From Morella rubra (taxonomy: Eukaryota; Streptophyta; Magnoliopsida; Fagales; Myricaceae), in contig CM025855.1 of NCBI GenBank assembly GCA_003952965.2, forward strand, positions 10,574,174-10,638,173: a stretch of 64,000 nt of DNA, read 5' to 3'. Shown here in pieces: positions 46,568 to 58,095 of the stretch. The position numbers and the translations under genes are program-made. The notes under the pieces were generated by a model, which saw only the letters and a list, made by a program, of their open reading frames with translations, had not been told where the DNA came from and searched no databases. The stretch's first letter is position 1, and each line of letters opens with the position of its first letter.

Positions 46568-48764
46568 AAATTCTAATACATCCATAGACCACGAGATCTC
46601 ACAGTAAACAATAGAATAGAAATTAAGCATATAACTGGCCAGTGGTCATTTGGTTCGTGGAATCTGAAAGTCTTCGTGCAGATTCGTAATATGATCACAC
46701 AGTAAACAATTGAATATATAGAAATTAAGCATATAACTGGCCATTGGCCATTCGGTTCGTGGAAGCAGAAAGTCTTCGTGCAGATTCGTAATATGATCCA
46801 GTAAAATCTTCAAATCGAGTATTTATAGTGCTAAAGGATATTGTCTACGAAACTCTACGTCATCATGAATGTATAGAAAGCCCAACAAACAAACTTCTCG
46901 AGGGATATGCTCATAAAAAAAAAAAAAAGCAATTGTCTCGGTATATATATATATATATAGAAAAATATGTAGTATGTCTACATGTCATGTATAGCTTGGT
47001 AGCTGCAGGTTAAACTCTTTCTTCTCTCTTATATTTTCCTACGCTAGCTCACTCACTCGTACAAGAAATAAAAGTAAAAGCAAAACAAGCAATATACTAC
47101 GTATAATATTATCCTTTGGAGGGATCAAAATAATTTATATATATATATATATTATATATTTATATATAAAATATGAAAAAATTTGTATAAATACAACTTA
47201 GATTTTGAAAAATATTTTCAAAGAGTTTTCTTGACTTAAGAATATAGAGTGTGTTTCTATTAGTTAAAAATTGAGTATGCCGTAAAGTGGAGATAAACAA
47301 GAAAGAGTTTGAAAATACTAAAAAAGGAGAAAACACTCATATTCTCTATTTTTAAAATAAATATATTTTTAACTTTAGAACTTTTTACTATTCAAAAGTT
47401 TTTTAAGAAAATTCTAGATTTTTGAAGATTTAAGGTGAATCTTGAATTTTTTAGTCCTATTAAATGTGTTTTTAAAATCTGTCCAAACTAAAAATGATAG
47501 GTATTGTTAAATATTTAAGGTCAAAATTTGTATTTTACAAATTAAGAGGCTAAAAAATGGTTTGAGGGGACATTTTTGAAATTTGGGGGGGCCAAGAATA
47601 TATTTTGTCAAAAATTGGCATATGGGCAAAAGGAGGGAGGGGCACTTTTCTTGGTTTGGTTTTTTTTTTGAGAGGGGGGGGGGGGGGGGGGTGGCGGCCC
47701 TCCGTCTGCCCTTGTTTTCGGTTACGGTTACATTTTTATTTAATAACATAGGAAATTAAGGTACCATAATGAGTGAGAAGATCATCAAATCTTAGATTCA
47801 GAAAGAAGCCGACCCAAAATACTTGTGCTTATGATAATAATGTTGTGTTAGTATTGTTAAATTTATCTTAACAGTTAATATGTTTATACTAATCTTTATA
47901 TTTTTTCAACAACTCACATTACATGCCGGTACTAATTACATACTCACATACACGCAATGCTACCCTATGTAAGACAACGTCGTTTTATGGATGACATTAC
48001 TGTTCGAACAATTAATTTATAAACATTCGAACAAAACCTATTTACAAGATGTCATCATCTAATGTCTCTTGCTATTTGAACATATTCTTGTAACCACTCG
48101 GACGACACACTATTGTTATACATCATTGGACATTGTTGTATATCTGTTTGAACACATCGAAATATGCGTTCGAATGCAAATGGACTGGGCGCCAAATTTC
48201 CTAACTTTTTATTTTGGCACACATATGTTCAAACAGTTGTAAGTTATGCTCAAATGGTGTGTCAAAACTTTGAAAAAATATAGGGGACCCAAAGGTCCCA
48301 AACATTGGTCTTCAAAGAGACAAGTAGAGATGATTTTTGAAGCTTTGAGGAATGCCCAACAGAGTTTGTCAAGGTCATCCACTATGATTGAAGAGAAAGA
48401 TTTATGGTTTTGAAAGGGTGTGAATTTTTTGGGTTTAAATTTTGTTCGATTTTTAACCGTTTGTCACTCGTTTTTGTAGGACTAAGAGAATGGAAATGAG
48501 ATTACATTCGATTAGAAGTAACAATCATTTAATTTGGTTTGGGTTGGGTTTTTGTTAGATTTTGTAAATGGGTATTTTTGGTTGATTTTTGAATTCTGGA
48601 CGAAAAGCAAGAATATTGTATGGTGTTTGTGAGGTGTTAATGCAGTCATATTGTATCCTAGGCAGTTGGGTATGTTGTTTAAGTCATTTTTTGATGCCTT
48701 TGGGGTGTTTTTTAGAGTGTTCTATGATTTTCTCAAACCTGTATGCATTTTGCATGTATTTGGT
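46568..48764. other. Intergenic AT-rich stretch with local repeats, no gene
   Basis: An approximately 97-bp tandem duplication (46600-46696 and 46698-46795) shares TAAGCATATAACTGGCCA and AAAGTCTTCGTGCAGATTCG. TA microsatellites lie at 46942-46960 and 47135-47170. 47500-47710 ends in an 18-base G run followed by TGGCGGCCCTCCG, resembling the ends of the small element at 31071-31441. The rest is unremarkable and without supported frames. Confidence 0.55.
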
Positions 48765-51700
48765 TGTCACATCCCTCATGCTCATATTAGTCTCTAAGCT
48801 CTCTTTGTAGTAACAGAGATGGATAAAAGGCGAGATTACAACATGTCCTTAATTATGGGTCTCAAGACTGTAGTATTTTCCTTGGGGTGTGTAAAAACTT
48901 ACTACTTTATAGAAAATACAGCTGAAGACTTGTAAAATTTATTCATAAACAAAATGGTGAAAATGGAAGTCATGTTAAAATAAGATAAGAGAAACACTTT
49001 AAATATAAGGCAAACATCACGCGTACATTAAGAAGTAGAACACTACAAACATACTATCCGTCAAGGTTAGGGATTAAGGAGGACCCTAAGGCCCTTACAA
49101 AATTTAGGCTAACAATAGATAAGCCTTTATCGATAACCCTATTGTTCAAAGCTTATTTATAGACAAGCCAACATTTAAAACAACACATAAAACAAAGCCA
49201 TCCTATAAGCTCAGTCTTCATCATCGTCAGACAGGGTAAGGTCTAAATCTAGTTTATGATGGAGTGGTTTTCTCCTAATGGGTCGTTCTCCTACGGGATC
49301 ACTAGTGGCAGATCCTTTGGGATCAGGTAGGGCTAATGGTCCACAACAACGTCCAAGCCATCTAAGACAAAGACTTGGACATGGATAACTAGTACATGGG
49401 TAGGGAGCTCATAGGTGAGGAAGGACTCGAATATCGCCATAATCTATCTTAGCAGTGAACAATAATACAGACAAGAAAACAGGGTGAGTCTTAAGGAGTC
49501 AATAAGGGGGATGGGGGGCATGTGATGATACGTAGTGGTACAAACAGTACAATCATATTCAATTAAACAGTTAATGTTTTAAGAATAATACCAGTATAAT
49601 CATATAAAGTATGAATGTCATGCTTATGTCTATAAATCCTTTGCCTTACATATCCACTGTTTCACCACCAGTGATAGGGTTGTGCGTCCAATCTCCCCTG
49701 CACTTTAGGACAGTCCTAGGTATGCTGTTGCCCTAGGACAATGGGTAAAGACCCGTCTACCTTCTACCCCAGGGCCATCTACTACCCGTGATTGGTATCG
49801 TCACCCAGTAAACATTATCATTTTCATTGGTGCAAATGCCATATCCAGTATATCATTGATGCAAACGCCATGCCCATAACATTATTGATGCATATACCAT
49901 GTCCATTATATCAAGGATACATACACCATGTCCAACATTTATTAAAAACATGCTTTTTGTCACCAACATGTACTGTAAAGCTCTTTAAAAACATGCTTCT
50001 TTTTTTTTTTTAATCACTAACACGTAATTATTTCACATGGTAACTAATCAATCATCACATATCTTGTATTTTATTTCCAAGAAAACTTAGTATTTTATCA
50101 CATCCATGTCTTGTACTTATTTTTAAAATAAATACTACTAGTCTTTTACTTAGCTAAAACTGTTATCTTAATCACTTATTTAAATCAGCAAGTAATTAAG
50201 AATTTGATTTAAGACTTTTACTATGTTAACTTAATACAAGCCTAATATCTCATACTATCCAAGTTAAATATCTCAAGTCCAATGAGGACTTGAACTTGGG
50301 CTTGCTGGCAAGCCCACCAAACATCATTAGAAGTTCTAGAAGATCACTTGGGTTAGCCTAAATAATAGAAAATAGGCCTATTACATTGGCCAAAGTAGGG
50401 GGTCCAATAGGGACTAGATTGGGCTTCACTTACAAGCCCATGTTTGAACCAAAAAAAAAGTCCTTAAGCCCATTAAAATCAATCCAAGTGACAGAAAATA
50501 AGTCTAAATCGTGTAGTTATAAAAATGACTATTTTTAGTGAAAAACTTAGTTTTTAACAGGGAACTTCAAATAATCATAACTTTTTCATCCTAACTTCAA
50601 ATGACACAAAATTTTAATTGAAGGTTCCTGAGGTTGTCTTGTCTTAACCCTTCAAATTTGGGGTCAATAAGTAGTCATTTACTACCTAAGATAATTCATT
50701 AGGTACACTGTTATCACAAATTATGCAAAACTAGACTAGGTTTGACCTAATTAGATATATCTTTATTTTCCACGTAAATCTTTGCATGAAAACTATCCAA
50801 TATGTTCCTAATACACCCTAAAACATAAGTAATCATGTCATGCCATTATTTACACAAATTCAAATCAAAATCAATCTAAAGGGTGCTATGACTAAGTTTA
50901 GCTATAATCTCCATATCTTCAATAATCTCTTGCATCTAACCATTCTAATTTCTTGTTTAGCTCATTTTAAAAATAATTAAGGGTTTCATATCACAACCTA
51001 ACATGTTAATAACCTTAAATCATCAAAATGCCAACAGTATCACAAACGTAGAAACTACCCTTACCTCTTTGATCTTCCTTGACTCTTTGATGAATTTTTT
51101 GGATTACAAAATCTAAATAGAGCTTGCTGTTAGTATCAATATCAAGATAATAACCTAGGATATCAAAGCTCAAGAAACCTCAACCTTTACCACTTTTCTT
51201 CAAAAATTTCTCATTTTCTTCTTCCTAGGGGGCTCGGCAACTTCACTTCTTTCTCCTTCTTTCTTCAGCTCTCTAACACTCTCTCTCTTTAAGGATTTGC
51301 CGACTGAATGAAGTGAATAAATCCTTCACAATTGCCTCCTATTCCTATTTATACTAGTTCTTAATTTGTCTCCTAGAGTTAACTAACCTTGCTAGGGTTT
51401 AACTAGACCAAATTATGGTGTCCATCACTAGATTAGGGTGTCTATGCAGGCATTGAGGCTGAATTGGGGGAGGGGGGGCTGCAACTACTCAAGAAGAACC
51501 ATGTGTTGCATGGTTTTGCATGATGTAATGATTGCTAATCATTTGCAATCATTACTTCTTGAAATTCTAGGTGCTTGATCAGTTTTTGTGAGCCAAAGAG
51601 AGGTGGCATGGGCTGTGGTGATGGGCTGGGATGAATAGGGATGGTTTGGAGGCCCAATTGCATGTTTTTCCTAAGCCTAATGATTCAAAATCCAATTTTC

Positions 51701-52134
51701 CAAGCACAATTGTCCTAAATATTGCAAAAATTCTCAAAAAAAATCCTAGGACACACAGCTACTCTAGATAGGTCCTATTGGCTTAGTAATTAGGTATATA
51801 ATATAATCCTAAGCAAAGAGTTTGAAGAGAAATAAGTTTACATGAGTAATTTGGGCTAAAAACATGAAATAATGACGTTTTAATATTTTTTGGCAACATA
51901 AATCATTAATTAAAAAAAATTTCAAGACACTAAATGAGTAAAATATGCTATTGGATTAAAGAGCTCGGAAAGATATGAAAGAGGATATTTTTCTTATAAT
52001 TTTCAGCTATGTAAAACTAGTTTTAGGGATTTTTCTCTATTTTTAATCTAATAAAATAATTAAATCAGAAAATAGAAATTTAATACTATTTATTATAAAT
52101 TAATTAATAACGCTTAGAGTGTCAGGGTATTACA
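48765..52134 (-). repeat. 3' LTR of a minus-strand Ty3/gypsy chromovirus
   Basis: On the minus strand the LTR starts TGTAATACCCTGACAC at 52134, right after the polypurine tract. It ends GGGATGTGACA at 48765, giving TG...CA ends over 3370 bp. A minus-strand TATA box TATAAATAGGAATAGG lies near 51345, about 790 bp from the LTR start. Blocks within it match the LTR beginning at 61088 in the same order (GGGTGAGTC..TCAATAAG, GGGTTGTGCGTCC). The outer 5-mer at 48760-48764 is TTGGT; its partner is outside view. Confidence 0.75.
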
Positions 52135-52149
52135 TCCTCCCCACCTTAA
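52135..52149 (-). other. Polypurine tract of the chromovirus
   Basis: Minus-strand TTAAGGTGGGGAGGA directly precedes the 3' LTR start, a form common in plant chromoviruses. Confidence 0.75.
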
Positions 52150-52524
52150 AAAAAATTTTATCCTTGGAATTGGCTAAGGCAAAATCAAAGAAATAATAGT
52201 AAAGCATAAAATTCAAAATATATATTGAAATAAATACTTGTTCAGGAAAAGCAAGGAAATGGTACAGTCTTGGCCTTTTAGATCTCTTCTGGATCAGTCT
52301 CCTCTTCCTTGTACCCTTCAAGTTTCTTTCCAATTGGACCCTTGGGGTTTGCCTTGATCCTGACAGGCATCTCTCTGAAAGCGAAAATGCTCCTACGTTT
52401 CGGCTCCAGGTACATCCTCTTCTTGGTAGTAGTTTCCCTCAAAGTCTTGATTTCCATCTGATCGTAGCATAAAACTAAATTAGTAACTAACTTACTAAAT
52501 ACTGATAAAGGGGTTGGAAAAACC

Positions 52525-53213
52525 TTAATTATTAATGAAATGCGGATATTTCTCTTGAATTTCCGACTCCAATTCCCAAGATGCCTCTTCGATGTCGTGA
52601 CTTCGCTAAAGAACTTTCACTATTGGTATTTTCTTCGAACGTAGTTCTTGTTCTTTGCTATCCAATGTCTGGACTGGTTGGTCTATGTAAGTAAGGTTGC
52701 CTTCCAATTGCAACGGAGCATAGTCTACAACATGCGATGGGTCGAAAATATACCGTCTTAGTAAAGAGATGTGGAATACATCATGCATTCAATCCATTCC
52801 GCAGGCAAGGCTAGTTGGTAAGCTACCGGTCCAACTCTTCCTAAGATCTTAAAAGGTCCAACATATCTCGAGCTTAATTTTCCCTTCTTCCTGAATCTCT
52901 TGATCCCCTTTATAGGCATGACATTGAGAAATACTTTATCACCTACTTGAAATTCCAAATCTCGACGCTTTGAATCAGCGTAGCTTTTCTGTCTGCTTTG
53001 AGCTGCCATTAATCTTTCTCAGATAATTCCTATCTTTATCACACGTCCTTTGGATAATTTTAGGACCTAGCATTCGCCTTTTACCTATTTCATCTCAATA
53101 CGATGGCAATCGACAGTTATGTCCGTAGAAGGCTTCATATGGTGCCATGTCGATGCTCGAGTGATAAGAGTTGTTATAGGCGAACTCAACCAAAGACAAG
53201 TATTGGCTCCAAT
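52525..53213 (-). pseudogene. Chromovirus integrase C-terminal half with chromodomain
   Basis: On the minus strand, integrase text from the insertion point at 53213 reads SQYLSLVEFAYNNSYHSS and MAPYEAFYGHNCRLP. It continues with FQVGDKVFLNVMPIKGIKRF and VGPVAYQLALPAEW, then MHDVFHISLLRRY. The chromodomain-like end is IPIVKVL(stop)RSHDIEEASWELE, stopping at 52525. Chromodomains at the integrase tail target chromoviruses to chromatin. Frameshifts lie near 53010-53090 and 52780, and one stop lies inside the chromodomain. The other half of integrase is at 58096-58700. Confidence 0.85.
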
Positions 53214-54499
53214 TGTTGGCTTTTGTGCACAATCGAGATATTGATGATTTCAATAAATGGACCAAGTTTATAAAACGGACATCTTCAAAGACAAAGACGT
53301 TTTGATGAAAGAGCCAAAGACTTGAAGAAAGAAGATCAAGAAGATGCAAGGAGCTCAAAAGTGAAGTTTCAAGACCTTAGGGTATAAACCTTGTAACTCT
53401 TAGTTTCACTTTTGACAAGGATTATGAATCACACTTGCATATCTTTCAAAAAGTGCATAAACCGTTTTACCTTTTGTTTGAAAGATTAAAATATTTTTTT
53501 AAAGGTTTCAAAACACCCCAATCAAACTCCCAAACCTTTCTTATACTTATGGGAAGTAAGTCTTTAAAATTGGGTGTTTCAAAGAGGTCAAAAACGTGGT
53601 TTTAATTGAACCGGATCATGTGCTTAAGTTGAGGAGGTCGACCGGCTGGTGAAGCGGTCGACCGGTCTTCGACCGCTTGGTATAGCGGTCGACCGGTTGA
53701 TTTGAAATAGATCCGTTGAGCTTCTGACAATATGACCGTTGAGTAACGGTAACTTAAAGCGGTCGACCGGTTCATGTAGCGGTCGACCGGCTCGTTTTAA
53801 CAGACGACTCCAACGGCTATAAACGGCTAGTTTTCATATGTGGCCTATAAATACACCTTCATAACGTCCAAAATAAATACACAACGACCACATATCATTT
53901 AGATCACTTGAGAAATATTCCAAACCTTCATATTCTATATTTCTCATATCATTCACACAAAACACACTTTCATATCCTTGTCTTTGTGTGAATCAAGAGA
54001 TAGAGATTTCCAATTTCATATCACTCTTTGAGAGAGTTTATTCTTCAATCTTCCTATCCAAAAGAAGTGATTCCTTTAGTGAGGTTGTTCACTAAAGAAG
54101 AAGCTTAGAGAGGGTATATCTCAAGCTTGGTTAGGTTGTGAGTGGTGAGCCCGAAAAAACCACTTGGGTGGGTTTGAGTGTTAAGCCCGGGAAAACACTT
54201 GTACGGTTCTCTAGCACCCGGAAGCTAGAGTGTATGCTATTTGAAGATAGTGGGAAAACCTCAAGGCTCGGTGAAGGAGCTTGAGGGGTGGATGTAGGCG
54301 GGTTTGCCGAACCACCTAAAAATCACGTGTTTGCTTCTCTATCCCTACTCCTTACATTTAGCACTTATTTACTCGTTGTTTTAATATACTTGTGCTAAAT
54401 TAGACTTTACTTTGCAAACACGGTTTTGGGGGTTAAAAGCGAAAAAGTTTGGAAACCCAATTCACCCCCCTCTTGGGTTGCCTTAATCTAGGACTTACA
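53214..54499 (+). repeat. 5' LTR of the pol-less SIRE derivative
   Basis: 1286 bp, TGTTGGCTTTTGTGCAC to CTAGGACTTACA. The TATA box TATAAATAC is at 53846-53854. It contains five GGTCGACCGG palindromes between 53637 and 53795. Confidence 0.95.
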
Positions 54500-54501
54500 A
54501 T

Positions 54502-54513
54502 TGGTATCAGAGC
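54502..54513 (+). other. Primer-binding site of the pol-less SIRE derivative
   Basis: TGGTATCAGAGC, complementary to the 3' end of initiator tRNA-Met, two bases after the LTR. Confidence 0.92.
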
Positions 54514-54553
54514 TTGGTGCTCGTTATACAAGATTTAACAATCTTGAGTTAGA

Positions 54554-56035
54554 ATGGCAACTTCAAGCTTCAACACTCAAGTTGAAGGACTTTCCACACT
54601 TAGACCACCATTCTTTAATGGTAGTGATTATGCATATTGGAAAGTTAGGATGAGTATTTATTTTCAATCTATTGATTATGATTTATGGTTATGCATATTG
54701 AATGGTCCACATATTCCCACAAAGAAAGTTGGAGAGGTTGAAACCCTCAAAAAGGAAAATGAATATAGTGACCTAGACAAAAAGAAAATCTCTCTAGATG
54801 CAAGAGCTATGAACATATTATATTGTGCTTTAGATAGAGGAGAGTTTAATAGAATATCTTCTTGCACAAATGCTAAGGAAATTTGGCATGCTCTAGAGAT
54901 TACACATGAAGGGACAAACCAAGTCAAAGAGTCCAAAATTAGTATGTTTGTCCATAACTATGAGTTATTTAAAATGACACCGGAAGAATCCATTAGTGAC
55001 ATGTATACTAGATTTACCAACATTATAAATGCTTTGAATGCTCTTGGTAAATCTTATACTAACTCGGATTTGGTGAGAAAAATCCTTAGGTCACTACCAA
55101 AGTCTTGGGAAGCAAAGGTGACCGCGATTCAAGAGGCTAAAGATCTCACCAAGCTACCTCTAGAAGAGCTTCTCGGATCCCTCATGACCCATGAGATCCA
55201 AATGCTCGAAAATGAAGATGAGAGCAAGAAGAAGATGAGGATCGCTCTCAAATCTTCCATAAGCGAAGATGAGGATGACGATGAGGAAGACATAGTCTTG
55301 ATGACTAGAAAGTTCAAGAACTTCCTCAAAAGAAAGAAAGAGAAGAGAAGCCTCAAATACAAGAAGACATCATGGAATGTTAACGATGAAAGCTCCTCCC
55401 GAAGAAGAAGATGGAGAAATCTAACATGTGCCTCATGGCATTTGAGGATGATGATGAGGTATACTCTTCCGATGATGAACCTAAACTTTCATATATTGAA
55501 CTTCAAAATGCCTTTGATGAACTTCTTGGTCAATTTGAAAAATTAGGTTCAAAATATACATCATTGAAAAAGAAACTCATTTTGATTTCAAAAGAAATTG
55601 ATTTATTGAAAAATGAAAGAGATACTCTAAAGCTAGAAAATGATTTATTCCAACAAAAAGCTTTAGAATTTGAAAATGAGAAAGTTGCTTTGAACAACAA
55701 AATTGTTTCTCAAAGCAAAATTATTGAGAAGTTTACTCAAGGAAGCAAAACTTTAGAAAACATTCTTAGTAGTCAAAGATGTGTCTTTGACAAAAGTGGC
55801 TTAGGCTACAAGCCTTCTATTCACCAAAAATATTTTAAGAATTATTTTGTGAAGGCTAAGTCTTTTGTGCACCTACTCATACATGCCATTTTTGCAACAA
55901 AGATGGGCATCTATTTTTGATTGTGCATTGAAGAAACTTGGGAGCAAGACTCTCAAGAAAACATGGGTTCCAAAAGGAACCAAGGCTAACACCGAAGGAC
56001 CCAAGAAAGCTTGGGTACCAAAAATGGTTTCTTGA
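54554..56035 (+). pseudogene. gag of the pol-less SIRE derivative (one frameshift)
   Basis: The ATG at 54554 opens MATSSFNTQVEGLSTLRPP, then the gag core YAYWKVRMSIYFQSIDYDLW, ALDRGEFNRISSC and VRKILRSLPKSWEAKVTAIQ. An acidic stretch and a Lys-rich patch follow to about 55400. The frame then shifts (55400-55411) into MCLMAFEDDDEVYSSDDEP and a long coiled coil (55480-55770). A second slip near 55890 leads into a damaged Cys/His knuckle and KTWVPKGTKANTEGPKKAW, stopping at 56035. Apart from these slips it is well preserved, in contrast to the older SIRE gag at 35523. It would act as a capsid protein. Confidence 0.85.
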
Positions 56036-56827
56036 TTCTCTTGTAGGATGGAGCAATAAAGGGTACTTGGATGAAACTTGCCTTCAAGAAGGCTTGTGAC
56101 ATTTGAGGACAAATGCTAAGGGGAAATCCTTTGGTAACTTCTACATCCTTGATTGAGAATATGTTCTAAATTGTTGGTTAATGATGATTCCTTATGTGTT
56201 AATCTTCTAAATGCAAATGTATTCATCTTTGACATATTTCTTGCATTTATCAAAATAGAACATCTATGAGCTAACATTTTTACAAAATCATGAATTTTTA
56301 TGAGATTTTGTGAGCCTAAATTTTTTTGGTTGAGAATGACCTTTAATTGTGATTGGTAGCTAAGAGGTTGGTACAAACCCACTCGGTGGGCTACTATCGT
56401 AATAGCGATGGACTCTTGAGTCCCCATTAGTCATCCTCTATACCATTTCAATATGATTGTCATTTGAAAGCCTCAAATTGTTCTTTTGGATAAAAAAAAA
56501 AAAAAAGGTTTATTTTTTGAAGCTACATCCATGCATTCACTTTTTGATTGACAAAGGGGGAGAATTCTTAAATGTCTATATGCCTCTATTCCCTTTGAAT
56601 CATATGATGGATATTCTTAGAATGCATATTCCTTTGTCTTTTTGATGTGACAAAGGGGAGAAAATGTGTTGATAGTTTTAATGACTATATATTCTCCTTT
56701 TGAATTGGATTATGAATATTGGCTACTAATGCTTTGTCTCAAGTTTCAAATGATTGTCCAATTGCAAAAGATAGGGGGAGTCATCCCAAAACTATCAATT
56801 TATTGTCATCATCAAAAAGGGGGAGAT
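56036..56827 (+). other. Non-coding 3' internal part of the pol-less SIRE derivative
   Basis: No pol-like text. It contains repeated words such as TTTTGATGTGACAAAGGGG and GACAAAGGGGGAGAAT, which look like polypurine-tract-like sequences before the true tract at 56814-56827. Confidence 0.7.
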
Positions 56828-58090
56828 TGTTGGCTTTTGTGCACAATCGAGATTTTGATGATTTCAATAAATGGACCAAGTTTATAAAACGGACATCTTC
56901 AAAGACAAAGACGTTTTGATGAAAGAGCCAAAGACTTGAAGAAAGAAGATCAAGAACATGCAAGGAGCTCAAAAGTGAAGTTTCAAGACCTTAGGGTATA
57001 AACCTTGTAACTCTTAGTTTCACTTTTGACAAGGATTATGAATCACACTTGCATATCTTTCAAAAAGTGCATAAACCGTTTTACCTTTTGTTTGAAAGAT
57101 TAAAATATTTTTTAAAGGTTTCAAAACACCCCAATCAAACTCCAAACCTTTCTTATACTTATGGGAAGTAAGTCTTTAAAATTGGGTGTTTCAAAGAGGT
57201 CAAAAACGTGGTTTTAATTGAACCGGATCATGTGCTTAAGTTGGGGAGGTCGACCGGTCTTCGACCGCTTGGTATAGCGGTCGACCGGTTGATTTGAAAT
57301 AGATCCGTTGAGCTTCTGACAATATGACCGTTGAGTAACGGTAACTTGAAGCGGTCGACCGGTTCATGTAGCGGTCGACCGGCTCGTTTTAACAGACGAC
57401 TCCCAACGGCTATAAACGGCTAGTTTTCATATGTGGCCTATAAATACACCTTCATAACGTCCAAAATAAATATACAACGACCACATATCATTTAGATCAC
57501 TTGAGAAATATTCCAAACCTTCATATTCTATATTTCTCATATCATTCACACAAAACACACTTTCATATCCTTGTCTTTGTGTGAATCAAGAGATAGAGAT
57601 TTCCAATTTCATATCACTCTTTGAGAGAGTTTATTCTTCAATCTTCCTATCCAAAAGAAGTGATTCCTTTAGTGAGGTTGTTCACTAAAGAAGAAGCTTA
57701 GAGAGGGTATATCTCAAGCTTGGTTAGGTTGTGAGTGGTGAGCCCGAAAAAACCACTTGGGTGGGTTTGAGTGTTAAGCCCGGGAAAACACTTGTACGGT
57801 TCTCTAGCACCCGGAAGCTAGAGTGTATGCTATTTGAAGATAGTGGGAAAACCTCAAGGCTCGGTGAAGGAGCTTGAGGGGTGGATGTAGGCGGGTTTGC
57901 CGAACCACCTAAAAATCACGTGTTTGCTTCTCTATCCCTACTCCTTACATTTAGCACTTATTTACTCGTTGTTTTAATATACTTGTGCTAAATTAGACTT
58001 TACTTTGCAAACACGGTTTTGGGGGTTAAAAGCGAAAAAGTTTGGAAACCCAATTCACCCCTCTTGGGTTGCCTTAATCTAGGACTTACA
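56828..58090 (+). repeat. 3' LTR of the pol-less SIRE derivative
   Basis: 1263 bp, nearly identical to the 5' LTR. The largest difference is the absence of about 20 bp (CTGGTGAAGCGGTCGACCGG at about 53653) between two GGTCGACCGG repeats. The TATA box TATAAATAC is at 57439-57447. Confidence 0.95.
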
Positions 58091-58095
58091 CCAAT

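Larger units (their letters stand above)
53214..58090 (+). mobile_element. Young pol-less SIRE-type copia derivative
   Basis: 4877 bp with near-identical LTRs (53214-54499 and 56828-58090), flanked by identical CCAAT at 53209-53213 and 58091-58095. It sits inside the chromovirus integrase. The internal part is only about 2.3 kb. It holds a primer site (54502-54513), a gag frame, non-coding sequence and the polypurine tract AAAAAGGGGGAGAT (56814-56827). No protease, integrase, RT, RNase H or envelope-like text is present. It would depend on a complete SIRE element for mobility. Confidence 0.95.

Noticed and set aside
47640..47700. 18-base G run as a G-quadruplex regulatory site
   Set aside because: It stands at the edge of a probable transposon remnant with no gene nearby. 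Quadruplex potential alone is not evidence of function.
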